In this document: positions 50,611 to 58,880 of the stretch, in pieces
Position numbering within the stretch: position 1 is the first letter of the stretch
Layout of the letters: the number at the start of each line of letters is the position of its first letter
From: Desulfospira joergensenii DSM 10085
Lineage (GTDB): Bacteria > Desulfobacterota > Desulfobacteria > Desulfobacterales > Desulfobacteraceae
NCBI RefSeq assembly: GCF_000420085.1
Contig: NZ_ATUG01000002.1
Location: forward strand, 1 to 64,000
Direction of reading: 5' to 3'
DNA length: 64,000 nucleotides
Position numbers and translations under genes: made by a program
Notes under the pieces: generated by a model
What the model was told of the DNA's origin: nothing
Database searches by the model: none
What the model saw: the letters and a program-made list of their open reading frames with translations, nothing else

Positions 50611-51457
50611 ATTTTTCCAGGCCCTGACCGACCCGGACAATAGTTTCCTGATCTATGCCATGATCATGGGGGGACTGGCTTCCATCTCCTTTGGAATCAT
50701 CGGCACCTTTGTCACCATCAAGCGCATCGGATACCTGGCCGGGGCCATTTCCCATTCCGTATTCGGGGGCATCGGCCTGGCCATATTTCTCCAGGTCAAC
50801 ATGGGATGGACCTGGATGGATCCGGTCATGGGTGCTGTCCTGGCCGCCCTGCTATCTGCCCTGATCGTGGGGATGGTTTCCATCAAGGCCAAGGAAAGGG
50901 AAGACACCATTATCGGCACCCTGTGGGCCGTGGGTATGGCTTCGGGCATCCTGCTCATTGACAAAACCCAGGGCTATTTCAACCTGAGCTCCTATCTCTT
51001 CGGGGATATCCTGCTCATCTCCCAAAAAGACCTGTTGTACGTCATGGCCCTGGATCTGGTGGTCCTGACCCTGTGTATCCTGTTTTTCAACCGGTTTTTC
51101 GGGGTCTGTTTTGATACGGAATTCACCCTGCTCAGGGGAATCAACACCACATTTTTCTATCTTTGTCTTTTGCTGCTCACGGCTCTCACCGTTGTGCTGC
51201 TGGTCAGGATCGTGGGCATCGTTCTGGTCATTGCTCTTTTGACCATCCCGTCAGCCATCGCTTCTTTGTATGCCCGCCGCCTGTGGCAGATGATGGTGGT
51301 CTCGGTGCTGCTCTGCGCCGGATTTACATGGACGGGCCTGGGCCTGAGTTATACCCTGAGTCTCTCCTCGGGCCCCTGCATTATCTTACTCTCAGGCAGT
51401 GTTTATCTTGCCCTGCTGATCCTCCACCATACCTTTTTTCGCGGAAACGAATCTTGA
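50603..51457 (+). CDS. znuB: Zinc ABC transporter permease ZnuB
   Basis: 284 aa from the ATG at 50603 (MIEFFQAL), which has AGGAAGGA eight bases upstream. Eight to nine membrane helices of the ABC-3 family, with GIIGTFVTIKRIGYLAGAIS and GIVLVIALLTIPSAIASLYA as typical stretches. It overlaps the znuC end by 8 nt and the permease gene start by 4 nt, so the whole cluster is one operon. Confidence 0.93.
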   Translation: MIEFFQALTDPDNSFLIYAMIMGGLASISFGIIGTFVTIKRIGYLAGAISHSVFGGIGLAIFLQVNMGWTWMDPVMGAVLAALLSALIVGMVSIKAKEREDTIIGTLWAVGMASGILLIDKTQGYFNLSSYLFGDILLISQKDLLYVMALDLVVLTLCILFFNRFFGVCFDTEFTLLRGINTTFFYLCLLLLTALTVVLLVRIVGIVLVIALLTIPSAIASLYARRLWQMMVVSVLLCAGFTWTGLGLSYTLSLSSGPCIILLSGSVYLALLILHHTFFRGNES

Positions 51458-52533
51458 ACACCATAAAAAAACCGAACTCAGCCCCTTTTCCCATTGATTC
51501 CGGAACCGGCTGCTGTCATGACCATACAGAATCGACCCAAAGTCCCATGGCCTCCCTGGGCAGGGCCGTCCAGATCTTTATCCTGGTTTCGGCCATCCTG
51601 GCGGCCATGTTCCATGCGAGGTCCGAAGCCTTTACCACCTTCTGCATCATCTTCAGCTCCATTGTTTTGGAAGCCTTTCCCTTCATGCTGCTGGGAACTC
51701 TTGTGGGAGGTTTTGTGGAGGTCTTTTTGTCCCGGGAGCAACTGGTCTCTTTTCTGCCCCGGAACCAAAAGGCCGCCATTTTCAGCGCCGCCTTTCTGGG
51801 AATTCTCTTCCCGGTATGCGAATGCGCCATCGTACCGGTGGTCCGGAAATTCATCCAAAAGGGCATGCCTTTGGGGTCTGCCGTGGCCTTTCTCCTGGCC
51901 GGCCCCATCGTGAACCCCCTGGTCTTTGCCTCCACCCTGGTGGCCTACTCCTTTGACTGGGAGGTTGCCCTGCTGAGGACCTTTTCAGGACTTGCCATTG
52001 CCGTTGCCGCAGGCCTGTTCATCGATTCCCTCCTCCAGGGGAAAACCGCCCTGAAATCCGACGGCATAACCCATTGCGGCTGCGGGCATGATCATGATTT
52101 CAACACTCCCATGTCTTTCCCGAAAAAAATCAAGGCCGCCCTGTTCCACGGAGCAGCGGATTTTTACGATATCGGCCGGTTCCTGATCATGGGAGCCCTG
52201 ATTGCCGCCCTTCTCCAGACCCTGGCCGACCGCCAGGACTTTCTGGTTTCAGCCGCATCCCCCTTTGCCGCCATTCCGGTCATGATGCTCCTGGCCTTTG
52301 TGCTCAACCTCTGCAGCGAGGCTGACGCCTTTATCGCGGCTTCCTTCCGGCCCATGGGAATCCCCCTGTCGGCCCAGCTGGCCTTTCTGGTCCTGGGCCC
52401 CATGCTGGATATCAAACTCATCCTCATGTACCTGGGGGTTTTCACCCGGAAGATGATCATACTGCTCTCCCTGTTCGTGGTCCTGTCCGTATTCCTGGTC
52501 ATGACCTGTATGGAGGCGACAAAATGGATGTAA
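51454..52533 (+). CDS. YraQ/ArsP-type permease (PF03773)
   Basis: 359 aa from a TTG start at 51454 that overlaps the znuB stop (TTGA); the frame is open further upstream only because it runs under znuB. Eight or so membrane helices; the conserved ILFPVCECAIVPVVRKFIQK and FLLAGPIVNPLVFASTLVAY segments mark the family, and a His/Cys-rich loop (HCGCGHDHDF) lies mid-protein. Family members are paired with TIGR03943 proteins, as here, and often belong to zinc-limitation regulons. Transport substrate is not settled. Confidence 0.85.
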   Translation: MNTIKKPNSAPFPIDSGTGCCHDHTESTQSPMASLGRAVQIFILVSAILAAMFHARSEAFTTFCIIFSSIVLEAFPFMLLGTLVGGFVEVFLSREQLVSFLPRNQKAAIFSAAFLGILFPVCECAIVPVVRKFIQKGMPLGSAVAFLLAGPIVNPLVFASTLVAYSFDWEVALLRTFSGLAIAVAAGLFIDSLLQGKTALKSDGITHCGCGHDHDFNTPMSFPKKIKAALFHGAADFYDIGRFLIMGALIAALLQTLADRQDFLVSAASPFAAIPVMMLLAFVLNLCSEADAFIAASFRPMGIPLSAQLAFLVLGPMLDIKLILMYLGVFTRKMIILLSLFVVLSVFLVMTCMEATKWM

Positions 52534-53258
52534 AAAAAAAACAGGTTCACAGCAGGATTCTGCCGCCCCTGGTCATGGCTGCCTGGGCAGGGATGTTTAT
52601 CTTTCTCCTGATCGGGGGAAGATACCAGCTTTTTCTAAAGCCGGAGTTCGGATTCCTCGTCATCGGGGGGCTGGTTATATCGGGCCTCTTCCTTTTCGGG
52701 ATTCTGGACAGGGGAATTCCCGGGGGCCGGGACACGGGGATCAAGGCCCTGTTTCTTCTTCTGCCCATCCTGTTTATCTTTTCGGCCGGGGAGAGCACCC
52801 TGGGCAGCTATGCCCTTTCCAAGAGAACCCTGGTGGCCCCGGATTCCGGAACCCCAGCCTCTGTGGAACCGGTTTCCCGGGAAGAGGAACCAAATCCCCT
52901 GAAAACACCGGACACCGGCCCTGAACTGACGCCCATTTCCCAGCTCATCTTTAACTGGGACAAATACAAAGGCAAATCCGTTGTCCTGGAAGGGCTGTTT
53001 TCCGGCAATATTGAGGGTGCTCCGGATTTAGCGGCCGTATACCGGTACTTTGTCTCCTGCTGTGCGGCCGATGCCATGCCTGTGGGAGTTTTCCTGGCCC
53101 GGCCCGGTGAAATCGATATTGAGGAGAATCAATGGGTCCGGGTGGCCGGTCAGGTAACCCTGAAGCAGCTGGACGGATACGAGATGATCTTCATGACTCT
53201 GGAAAATATCGAGATCCGGGAAAAACCGTCTAAAAATGCAGCCTATCTCTACAATTAA
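52524..53258 (+). CDS. TIGR03943/DUF1980-family partner of the YraQ-type permease
   Basis: 244 aa. Two or three N-terminal membrane helices (AAWAGMFIFLLIGG, FLVIGGLVISGLFLFGIL, IKALFLLLPILFIFSAG) and a C-terminal soluble domain with VYRYFVSCCAADAMPVGVFL (paired Cys) and WVRVAGQVTLKQLDGYEMIF. This arrangement is the YcgQ/TIGR03943 family. It overlaps the permease gene by 10 nt, so the two act together, probably in zinc handling. Confidence 0.85.
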   Translation: MDVKKKQVHSRILPPLVMAAWAGMFIFLLIGGRYQLFLKPEFGFLVIGGLVISGLFLFGILDRGIPGGRDTGIKALFLLLPILFIFSAGESTLGSYALSKRTLVAPDSGTPASVEPVSREEEPNPLKTPDTGPELTPISQLIFNWDKYKGKSVVLEGLFSGNIEGAPDLAAVYRYFVSCCAADAMPVGVFLARPGEIDIEENQWVRVAGQVTLKQLDGYEMIFMTLENIEIREKPSKNAAYLYN

Positions 53259-53624
53259 CTAACCTGATTCCATTTCCCGGTAGAGGGCTGCAAACCGGTT
53301 CAGCTTTTCAGCCTTGTCTTCCATGAACCGGATCCAGAAGGTCAGCACCTCCCGCCCCTCTTCGGTAATGGTATAGATCCGTTTGGCGGCTCCGGCATCC
53401 TTGGTCTCCCACTGGGACAGGACCAGGTTGTCTTCTTCCATCTGGCGCAAATGGCGGTAGATCATGCCCGGCGGGGCCGAACCCTCGATAAACCCGTAGG
53501 TCTGGATGGTGGAGATGAGTTCATATCCATAGGAAGCCCCCCGGCAAAGCCCCATGAGGATGGACGCCTGGATATATCTTTCCTGCCGGCCCGAACCGGG
53601 ATGGGCACTCTTTTTATTTGTCAT
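53259..53624 (-). CDS. PadR-family transcriptional regulator
   Basis: 121 aa. PadR winged helix: ASILMGLCRGASYGYELIST, PPGMIYRHLRQMEEDNLVLS, then the wing KRIYTITEEGREVL and a C-terminal dimerisation helix. AAGGAG precedes the ATG. It diverges from the small gene at 53728, and an inverted repeat over the shared promoter (53640-53660) is its probable operator, giving autoregulation. Confidence 0.9.
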   Translation of the reverse strand: MTNKKSAHPGSGRQERYIQASILMGLCRGASYGYELISTIQTYGFIEGSAPPGMIYRHLRQMEEDNLVLSQWETKDAGAAKRIYTITEEGREVLTFWIRFMEDKAEKLNRFAALYREMESG

Positions 53625-53634
53625 ATATCACTCC

Positions 53635-53663
53635 TTGACATATATCCTTCAAGGATATATATT
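53635..53663 (+). promoter_or_regulatory. promoter overlapped by an inverted-repeat operator (PadR)
   Basis: TTGACA (53635-53640), a 17-base spacer, TATATT (53658-53663). A perfect inverted repeat, ATATATCCTT-C-AAGGATATAT, spans 53640-53660, covering the spacer and part of both boxes. A bound regulator would block RNA polymerase. A second ATATCTG-type dyad lies just downstream (53674-53692). Confidence 0.75.
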
Positions 53664-53727
53664 TAGTATCAACAGATATCTGTTTTATATCTGTTTTGCA
53701 TTAACAAATCAAATGCCAGGGGGAATC

Positions 53728-53940
53728 ATGAGTAAAATTTTTGTCCGCGAAAGACGGAAAATGGAAAAAGGGGAAAAAAAACCCCGTCTCAGGGTGGTGG
53801 GGATCAGTGGAAAAGAGGTGAAAATCTACACCGACCACATCCGGAAAATAGAACTGGAGGCCATTGCCAAGGAAACCGGGGCCCAGATCATCTACCTGCC
53901 TGTCCACGGAACCGGGAACCGGGACGGATCAGGCAAGTAA
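53728..53940 (+). CDS. Small basic protein under PadR-type control
   Basis: 70 aa from the ATG at 53728, with AGGGGGA just upstream. It opens with a very basic N-terminus (RERRKMEKGEKKPRLRVV), then a strand-helix-strand (VGISGKEVKIYTDHIRKIEL, GAQIIYLP). No membrane segment. Family not recognised. It lies between a regulated promoter and a strong terminator, so it is a single-gene unit and probably the main target of the PadR protein. Confidence 0.6.
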   Translation: MSKIFVRERRKMEKGEKKPRLRVVGISGKEVKIYTDHIRKIELEAIAKETGAQIIYLPVHGTGNRDGSGK

Positions 53941-53954
53941 TTCTTTGTTGAGAC

Positions 53955-53989
53955 ACCCCCCGGATGGACAATCCTCCGGGGGTTTTTTT
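53955..53989 (+). terminator. rho-independent terminator
   Basis: Stem CCCCCGGA with TCCGGGGG around a short loop, followed by seven T. It ends the small gene and abuts the stop of the converging gene. Confidence 0.85.
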
Positions 53990-54839
53990 ATTTATGGATA
54001 ATCGTGCCCACGTGCTCGCCTTCCAGGGCCTTCCGGATGAGTTCTGGTTTGTTCAGGGCATCGATGATCTGAAGCTCTTTCAGGCATTTGGCGTTTTTGA
54101 GCATGTGGAGGATGGGGCGCTCAATGATGAGATCGTCCAGATCCAGGGCGATGAGATCGTCCACGGAGATCTTATCGTAAAATTTGATCTCCCCGGCCTT
54201 GTCCCCGGCTTTTTTGGGATCTTTTTCAAAGAGACCGGTTTCATCTTTCAGATAGATCAGGGATTTGGCACCGATATTCTCGGCCAGAAGAAAGGCCCCG
54301 CAGTCGGTCCTATGGGGAGGGATGGAGCCGTGTTCAGCCGGATGCTCGAAAAACCCGTAGGGCGGGATGCCGAAGGTGATGGGCAGATACCCTTCCTTGC
54401 AGTACATGTTCAACTGCTCCAGATGATCGCCGTGGCCGATTTTCACTCCCCCGTGCTTGGCCAGGAGAACCGAGAGCATCTCTGCATTCTGCCAGGAGAC
54501 CTTGTCTCCCAGTTTGGACAGGACCCCCGTGGGCATGCCCAGTTCCACCCCGATATTGTATACATGGCGGGCCCTTGTTCCCCCGCCGGTCATGAGCAGC
54601 AGCTTGTGGTCGTCCTTGACCTTGATGAGTTCGTCCAGGATGGGCAGGATGGCCCTGGCCCCCCGGTCCATGATGGACTGCCCCCCGATTTTCAGGATGT
54701 TGACGTCCGGATGCATCCTGAAGTACTCTTTGGATTCGGTGCTCTTGAGAAGCTCCTTGCTCACCAGGGATTCCCCCATGAGGGGAGTATCAATGTGAAG
54801 CCTTCCCCTGTCCCCATCTTCCCGAATTAATTTTCCCAT
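53988..54839 (-). CDS. Molybdenum storage protein-like subunit (amino-acid-kinase fold)
   Basis: 283 aa. It closely follows the Azotobacter MoSto beta-subunit pattern: ILKIGGQSIMDRGARAILPI, HKLLLMTGGGTRARHVYNIG, AEMLSVLLAKHGG, PPHRTDCGAFLLAENIGAKS, YLKDETGLFEKDPKK and the end ALEGEHVGTIIHK. MoSto stores molybdate or tungstate as oxide clusters in an ATP-dependent way. The fold is shared with UMP kinase, but the motifs favour MoSto. Only one subunit gene is present, so it may be a homo-oligomer or have its partner elsewhere. Last in the minus-strand cobalamin run. Confidence 0.78.
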   Translation of the reverse strand: MGKLIREDGDRGRLHIDTPLMGESLVSKELLKSTESKEYFRMHPDVNILKIGGQSIMDRGARAILPILDELIKVKDDHKLLLMTGGGTRARHVYNIGVELGMPTGVLSKLGDKVSWQNAEMLSVLLAKHGGVKIGHGDHLEQLNMYCKEGYLPITFGIPPYGFFEHPAEHGSIPPHRTDCGAFLLAENIGAKSLIYLKDETGLFEKDPKKAGDKAGEIKFYDKISVDDLIALDLDDLIIERPILHMLKNAKCLKELQIIDALNKPELIRKALEGEHVGTIIHK

Positions 54840-54913
54840 GAATTCCCCTCCTGTTATTTCAGCTAAAAGGCCAAAGTCTAAATCCAGAGGCCATGATTCC
54901 GGAGTTTTTTGTT

Positions 54914-55405
54914 TTATGATTGCTTTTCAATGAACCGGTCATCGGATTTCATTGAAACAGAGTCATCCTGGGTTTGTTCCAGCCATCCGGAGGCACTGAC
55001 CTCCTTGGTATCAAACCTGGGCACATAGGGTTTGATATCCAGCAGCGGGGTCTTGTTCAGCACGTCAATCCCCTTTATAAAGATCTTATTCTTTTCCCGG
55101 CCCAGGATCTCCACGATGGACAGGCCGATGGGATTGGGCCGCCTGGGCGCCCGGGTGGAGAAGAGTCCCCGCTTTTGGGTATCCAGAAACGGGGTGACCA
55201 TGAGATCAAATCCCCTGGATTTATTGAAATGGTAGAGCAGAATGATATGGGAAAACCCTTCCAGATCATTCAGCCCCTGTTCGTATTCCTGAAAGACCTC
55301 TATAATACCCTTTACATCCTTTGCCCCGGAAGGCTGGATGGGCATGCCTTTTAAATCGTCAAACGGGGTATGGATCGTCCCGATGGGTGAAAAATCAATA
55401 CTCAT
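54914..55405 (-). CDS. trmO: tRNA (adenine-N6)-methyltransferase-like TrmO/TsaA family protein
   Basis: 163 aa. UPF0066 domain: FSPIGTIHTPFDDLKGMPIQ, a FSHIILLYHFNKS strand, the family motif TRAPRRPNPIGLSIVEIL and LLDIKPYVPRFD at the end. E. coli TrmO methylates t6A37 of tRNA-Thr, but this short form lacks its C-terminal domain, and methanogen/bacterial short forms may act on other targets. It lies between cbiD and the MoSto-like gene, which hints at a metal-related role. Confidence 0.75.
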   Translation of the reverse strand: MSIDFSPIGTIHTPFDDLKGMPIQPSGAKDVKGIIEVFQEYEQGLNDLEGFSHIILLYHFNKSRGFDLMVTPFLDTQKRGLFSTRAPRRPNPIGLSIVEILGREKNKIFIKGIDVLNKTPLLDIKPYVPRFDTKEVSASGWLEQTQDDSVSMKSDDRFIEKQS

Positions 55406-55439
55406 AATGAATCTCTCCTGAACTTATAACCTAACATGT

Positions 55440-56531
55440 TTATGGATTTGAATCAAACGCCACCCGGCCTTCAAAATCGAGAATCACGGCCCGGAACCTT
55501 ATTCTGCCGCCGGCAAACAGACCGGCGCTTTCCAGCATTTTCGAGCCCACATGGGCGATGAGGCCGGGGTGATCCGGATAGATATGGGAAAAGGCGTGGC
55601 GAGCCGTATTGGCCCGGCAGACATCCCCAGCCAGGGATGAATCTTTCGTAATTTTTTCAGTCCAGGAAGCCAGGCGCTTCAGAGTCAGCTCGGACTTGGC
55701 CGCATGGGTATGTTCAAACCCCAGGGCCATTTTAACGGCTTTTCCGAAAAAGACCGTATAGATGATCTCTTTGATCTCTTTCTTCACAGCCGCGTCTATG
55801 GCGGCCTTGAAAAAATCCCCGGTCTGGATAAAAGCCTCTTCCCCAAACCCCGGAAACATGTCCATGGCAAATCGTTCGCTCCGCCTTCCCGTGGTAAAAA
55901 CCAGGGTATGGATATCTCTTGCCGCGGCCACGGCGATGCCGGCCCGGATGGTGGCGATATAGGCCTCGTGGGACAGGGGGGTGACAATGCCGGTGGTTCC
56001 GAGAATGGAGATTCCCCCCAGAATTCCCAGCCGGGCGTTCAGGGTTTTTTTGGCCAGCTCCTCTCCCTTTGGAACAAACACTTCTATTTCCACCCCTTTG
56101 GACGGGCCGCCGGAATACCCCTCCAATACCGCGTGGACGGCCCGGAAGATCATCTCTCGGGGCCCGGGATTAATGGCCGGCTCTCCCACCCCGAGCTCCA
56201 GGCCGGGTTTGGTAACCTTTCCCACTCCTTGGCCCCCGGTGATGGTGATTTTCAGATCTTCGGAATCCTTGAGAAGGACCCGGGCTCCGATCTCGGCTTT
56301 ATGGGTAATGTCCGGATCATCCCCGGCATCCTTGATGATCACGGCTTCACAGCAGGAGGATGAGATTCTGGAAACCCTTTCCACGGGAACGGTCCGGGTC
56401 CCTTTGGTGAGAAAATCAATGACCACGGATTGGGGCGGATTTCCGGAAATCAGGGTTTCCAGGGCCGCTTTTACCGCTGCCGAGGCAGCCGCTCCCGTGG
56501 TAAAGCCTTTTTTTAATTTTTTTGAATCCAT
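55440..56531 (-). CDS. cbiD: Cobalt-precorrin-5B C1-methyltransferase CbiD
   Basis: 363 aa, normal length. It opens with the family motif KKGFTTGAAASAAVKAALE, where the usual Thr-Cys is Ala-Ala, then has ITGGQGVGKVTKPGLELGVG, a GISILGTTGIVTPLSHEAYI stretch and an FSHIYPDHPGLIAHVGSKML end. It methylates C1 of the corrin ring in anaerobic cobalamin synthesis. It follows cbiA by 8 nt. Confidence 0.93.
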   Translation of the reverse strand: MDSKKLKKGFTTGAAASAAVKAALETLISGNPPQSVVIDFLTKGTRTVPVERVSRISSSCCEAVIIKDAGDDPDITHKAEIGARVLLKDSEDLKITITGGQGVGKVTKPGLELGVGEPAINPGPREMIFRAVHAVLEGYSGGPSKGVEIEVFVPKGEELAKKTLNARLGILGGISILGTTGIVTPLSHEAYIATIRAGIAVAAARDIHTLVFTTGRRSERFAMDMFPGFGEEAFIQTGDFFKAAIDAAVKKEIKEIIYTVFFGKAVKMALGFEHTHAAKSELTLKRLASWTEKITKDSSLAGDVCRANTARHAFSHIYPDHPGLIAHVGSKMLESAGLFAGGRIRFRAVILDFEGRVAFDSNP

Positions 56532-56539
56532 ATCTGAGT

Positions 56540-57955
56540 TTACCGGTCCCGGACAAATGGTTGCCGGTTCTCTTTAAATACAGAACAGGCCCGGACAAAG
56601 GACCGGGCACAGGAGGGATTGGATCCGAAATGGACATGGAGGTAGGAGCCCAGGGTCTGGCCGGTCTGAAACCCTTTCAGGGAAATTTCCCGCCCGGCCC
56701 GGGAAGTGACATGGTAGACATTTTTTACCGGCCCGGTGGGTCCGGCCTGATTTTCTCCTTCCTTTAATGAGGAATAGTGAAATTCATGACCCCGGATGAT
56801 ATCCCCTTTCTGTCCGATAAGGGTGTCCTCCTTTAAAACGATTTCCCGGTACCCCAGGGAGCGCAGCCTTTTGGACATCTGAATGGAAAAATCAAAGCAT
56901 CCGGCCATGGGATACTCCTTTTGTCCGTCCGACACCTCTTTGCTCAGGAACATGAACCCCCCGCATTCGCCGTAGATGGGCATGCCGGCAAGGCTTGCCC
57001 GCCGGATCTCATCCATGAGATCTTTTTTAGAAGACAAGTTTTCGGCAAAGATTTCAGGATATCCCCCACCAAAATAGATGCCGTCAATCCCTTCAGGCAG
57101 CCGATCCTGTTCCAGGGGGGAAAATTCAAGGATCTCTGCCCCTGCCTCCCGGAGCCGGTCCAGATTGTCCGGGTAGTAAAAGCAGAAGGCCTTGTCCTTT
57201 GCCACGCCAATGACCGGCCTTTTTTCCGGGGGATGAAGCCCGGGATCAGGCCTTTGGTCCTGTTCAAGGGAGACCGGCTCAAGATGGTCCAGGAGCTTGT
57301 TCATCTCCACATTCTCTTCCACCATGGAGACCAGGGTGGAGAGCACCTCTTGAGAAATCCCCCTTTCCTGGGCCGTGACAAGCCCCAGGTGGCGCTCGGG
57401 CATGACAATATTCTCCTTCCTGGGCATGCAGCCCAGAACCGGGGTTTTGCAATGCTGCTCCACGGCTGTTTTCAAATATTCGTAGTGAACCCTGGAGCCG
57501 GTACGGCTGAAGATCACCCCGCAGATGTCAAGGTCGGGATCAAAGGTTTCAAATCCCTTGACCATGGCAGCGGCGCTCCTTGCCATGCCTTTGACATCCA
57601 CAATGAGAAGAACGGGCAGGCCTAGGATTTTGGCCATCTGGGCGGTGGAACCCAATTCAGATGTCCCGTCATATCCGTCAAACAGACCCATCACCCCTTC
57701 CACCACGGCAATATCCGCATCCCGGGCAGCTTTGGCAAAAAGGGTTTGATTGTACTCCTGGGTCAGCATCCATGAGTCCAGGTTGACACTGTCCCGGCCA
57801 GCGATCTTTGTATGATGGCCCGGATCGATAAAATCCGGCCCCACCTTAAAGGGGGCTACCTTTATCCCCTTGGAAGCCAGCCAGGCCAGGAGAGCCAGGG
57901 TGACCGTGGTTTTGCCGGATCCCGATCCTGCTGCGGCAATCACAAACCCTTTCAT
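56540..57955 (-). CDS. cbiA: Cobyrinate a,c-diamide synthase CbiA
   Basis: 471 aa. An N-terminal ATPase domain (FVIAAAGSGSGKTTVTLALL, FKVGPDFIDPGHHTKIAG) and a C-terminal glutaminase domain with GIYFGGGYPEIFAENLSSKK and the nucleophile Cys in YGECGGFMFLSKEV. It amidates the a and c side chains of cobyrinate. It overlaps cbiC by 4 nt. Confidence 0.94.
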   Translation of the reverse strand: MKGFVIAAAGSGSGKTTVTLALLAWLASKGIKVAPFKVGPDFIDPGHHTKIAGRDSVNLDSWMLTQEYNQTLFAKAARDADIAVVEGVMGLFDGYDGTSELGSTAQMAKILGLPVLLIVDVKGMARSAAAMVKGFETFDPDLDICGVIFSRTGSRVHYEYLKTAVEQHCKTPVLGCMPRKENIVMPERHLGLVTAQERGISQEVLSTLVSMVEENVEMNKLLDHLEPVSLEQDQRPDPGLHPPEKRPVIGVAKDKAFCFYYPDNLDRLREAGAEILEFSPLEQDRLPEGIDGIYFGGGYPEIFAENLSSKKDLMDEIRRASLAGMPIYGECGGFMFLSKEVSDGQKEYPMAGCFDFSIQMSKRLRSLGYREIVLKEDTLIGQKGDIIRGHEFHYSSLKEGENQAGPTGPVKNVYHVTSRAGREISLKGFQTGQTLGSYLHVHFGSNPSCARSFVRACSVFKENRQPFVRDR

Positions 57956-58581
57956 CCTTCCGCCTTCAGCCTTTTATCCGCTTCTATGGCCAGGGCATTG
58001 ACAATACTGGCCGCCACATTGGAGCCGCCCTTCCTGCCCTTGTTGGTGATATAGGGGATGTCCATCTCCATGAGTTCGTCCTTGGATTCGGCGGCATTGA
58101 CAAAGCCCACGGGAAAACCGATGACCAGGGCCGGGGAGGCGTTTCCCTCCCGGATCAATTCCATGAGGCGGAGAAGGGCCGTGGGGGCGTTTCCCACCAC
58201 GTATATACCCCCGGACAGCTCATCACAGGCCATGTCCACAGCAGCCAGGGCCCGGGTGGTCCCGGTCTCTTTTGCCTTTTTTGCCACTTCCGGGTCGGCA
58301 ATGAGACAGCGGACCTGCCCGCCGAACTGGGTGATCTCTTTTTTCCGGATACCCACCCGGGCCATATTGGTGTCCGTGAAGATCTGTTTTCCTTGGCGGA
58401 TGGCCTTGATGCCTTTTTCAACGGCATTTCCGTTAAACCGGACGGATTTTATATACTCAAAATCCGCAGAGGTGTGGATCATCCTCCTGACAATGGGCCA
58501 TTTTTCATCATCAAATCCATGGTCCCCGGCTTCATCTTGAATAATTTTGAAACTGAGGTCTTCTATTTCCTGGGGTTTCAT
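57952..58581 (-). CDS. cbiC: Precorrin-8X / cobalt-precorrin-8 methylmutase CbiC
   Basis: 209 aa from the ATG at 58581 (MKPQEIED), with AGGGAA nearby; a longer frame upstream is not needed. Catalytic His lies in VRRMIHTSADFEYIKSV; GNAPTALLRLMELIREG and the end VIGFPVGFVNAAESKDELME with GRKGGSNVAASIVNALA are typical. First gene of the cobalamin run. The 300-bp gap upstream has a TATAAT box (complement of 58681-58686) but I found no cobalamin riboswitch signature. Confidence 0.94.
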   Translation of the reverse strand: MKPQEIEDLSFKIIQDEAGDHGFDDEKWPIVRRMIHTSADFEYIKSVRFNGNAVEKGIKAIRQGKQIFTDTNMARVGIRKKEITQFGGQVRCLIADPEVAKKAKETGTTRALAAVDMACDELSGGIYVVGNAPTALLRLMELIREGNASPALVIGFPVGFVNAAESKDELMEMDIPYITNKGRKGGSNVAASIVNALAIEADKRLKAEG

Positions 58582-58880
58582 CTGATTTCCCTGTCTGTTT
58601 AAAGAATTGGTAAAACTGAGGGCCAAGGTACCATTTTTAAAAAGGGTTTTGCAAATTCAATTTGAACCGGACAGGAATATATTATATCTTTAATTTTACA
58701 ACGGTTTTCCAGCCCGGATTTTTCCTGACTCGAGTTTTACCCATCTATAAATTGACGGGCATGCAGCTCTAATCGTTTGTCCCAAATGTCCGGGTTTTTT
58801 TGTCCGTTTTTCCGTAATACCGGACACGTTTATCTGTTCAGAACAAGGATACGGCTTCAACCAAAAACAAAGGAGGAATC

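Noticed and set aside
51163..51453. Upstream extension of the YraQ-type permease
   Set aside because: It runs out of frame under znuB; composition changes sharply, and a TTG start overlapping the znuB stop fits operon spacing.
58582..58880. Cobalamin riboswitch upstream of cbiC
   Set aside because: No GCCACTG-type conserved B12-box core was seen on the minus strand in this gap.
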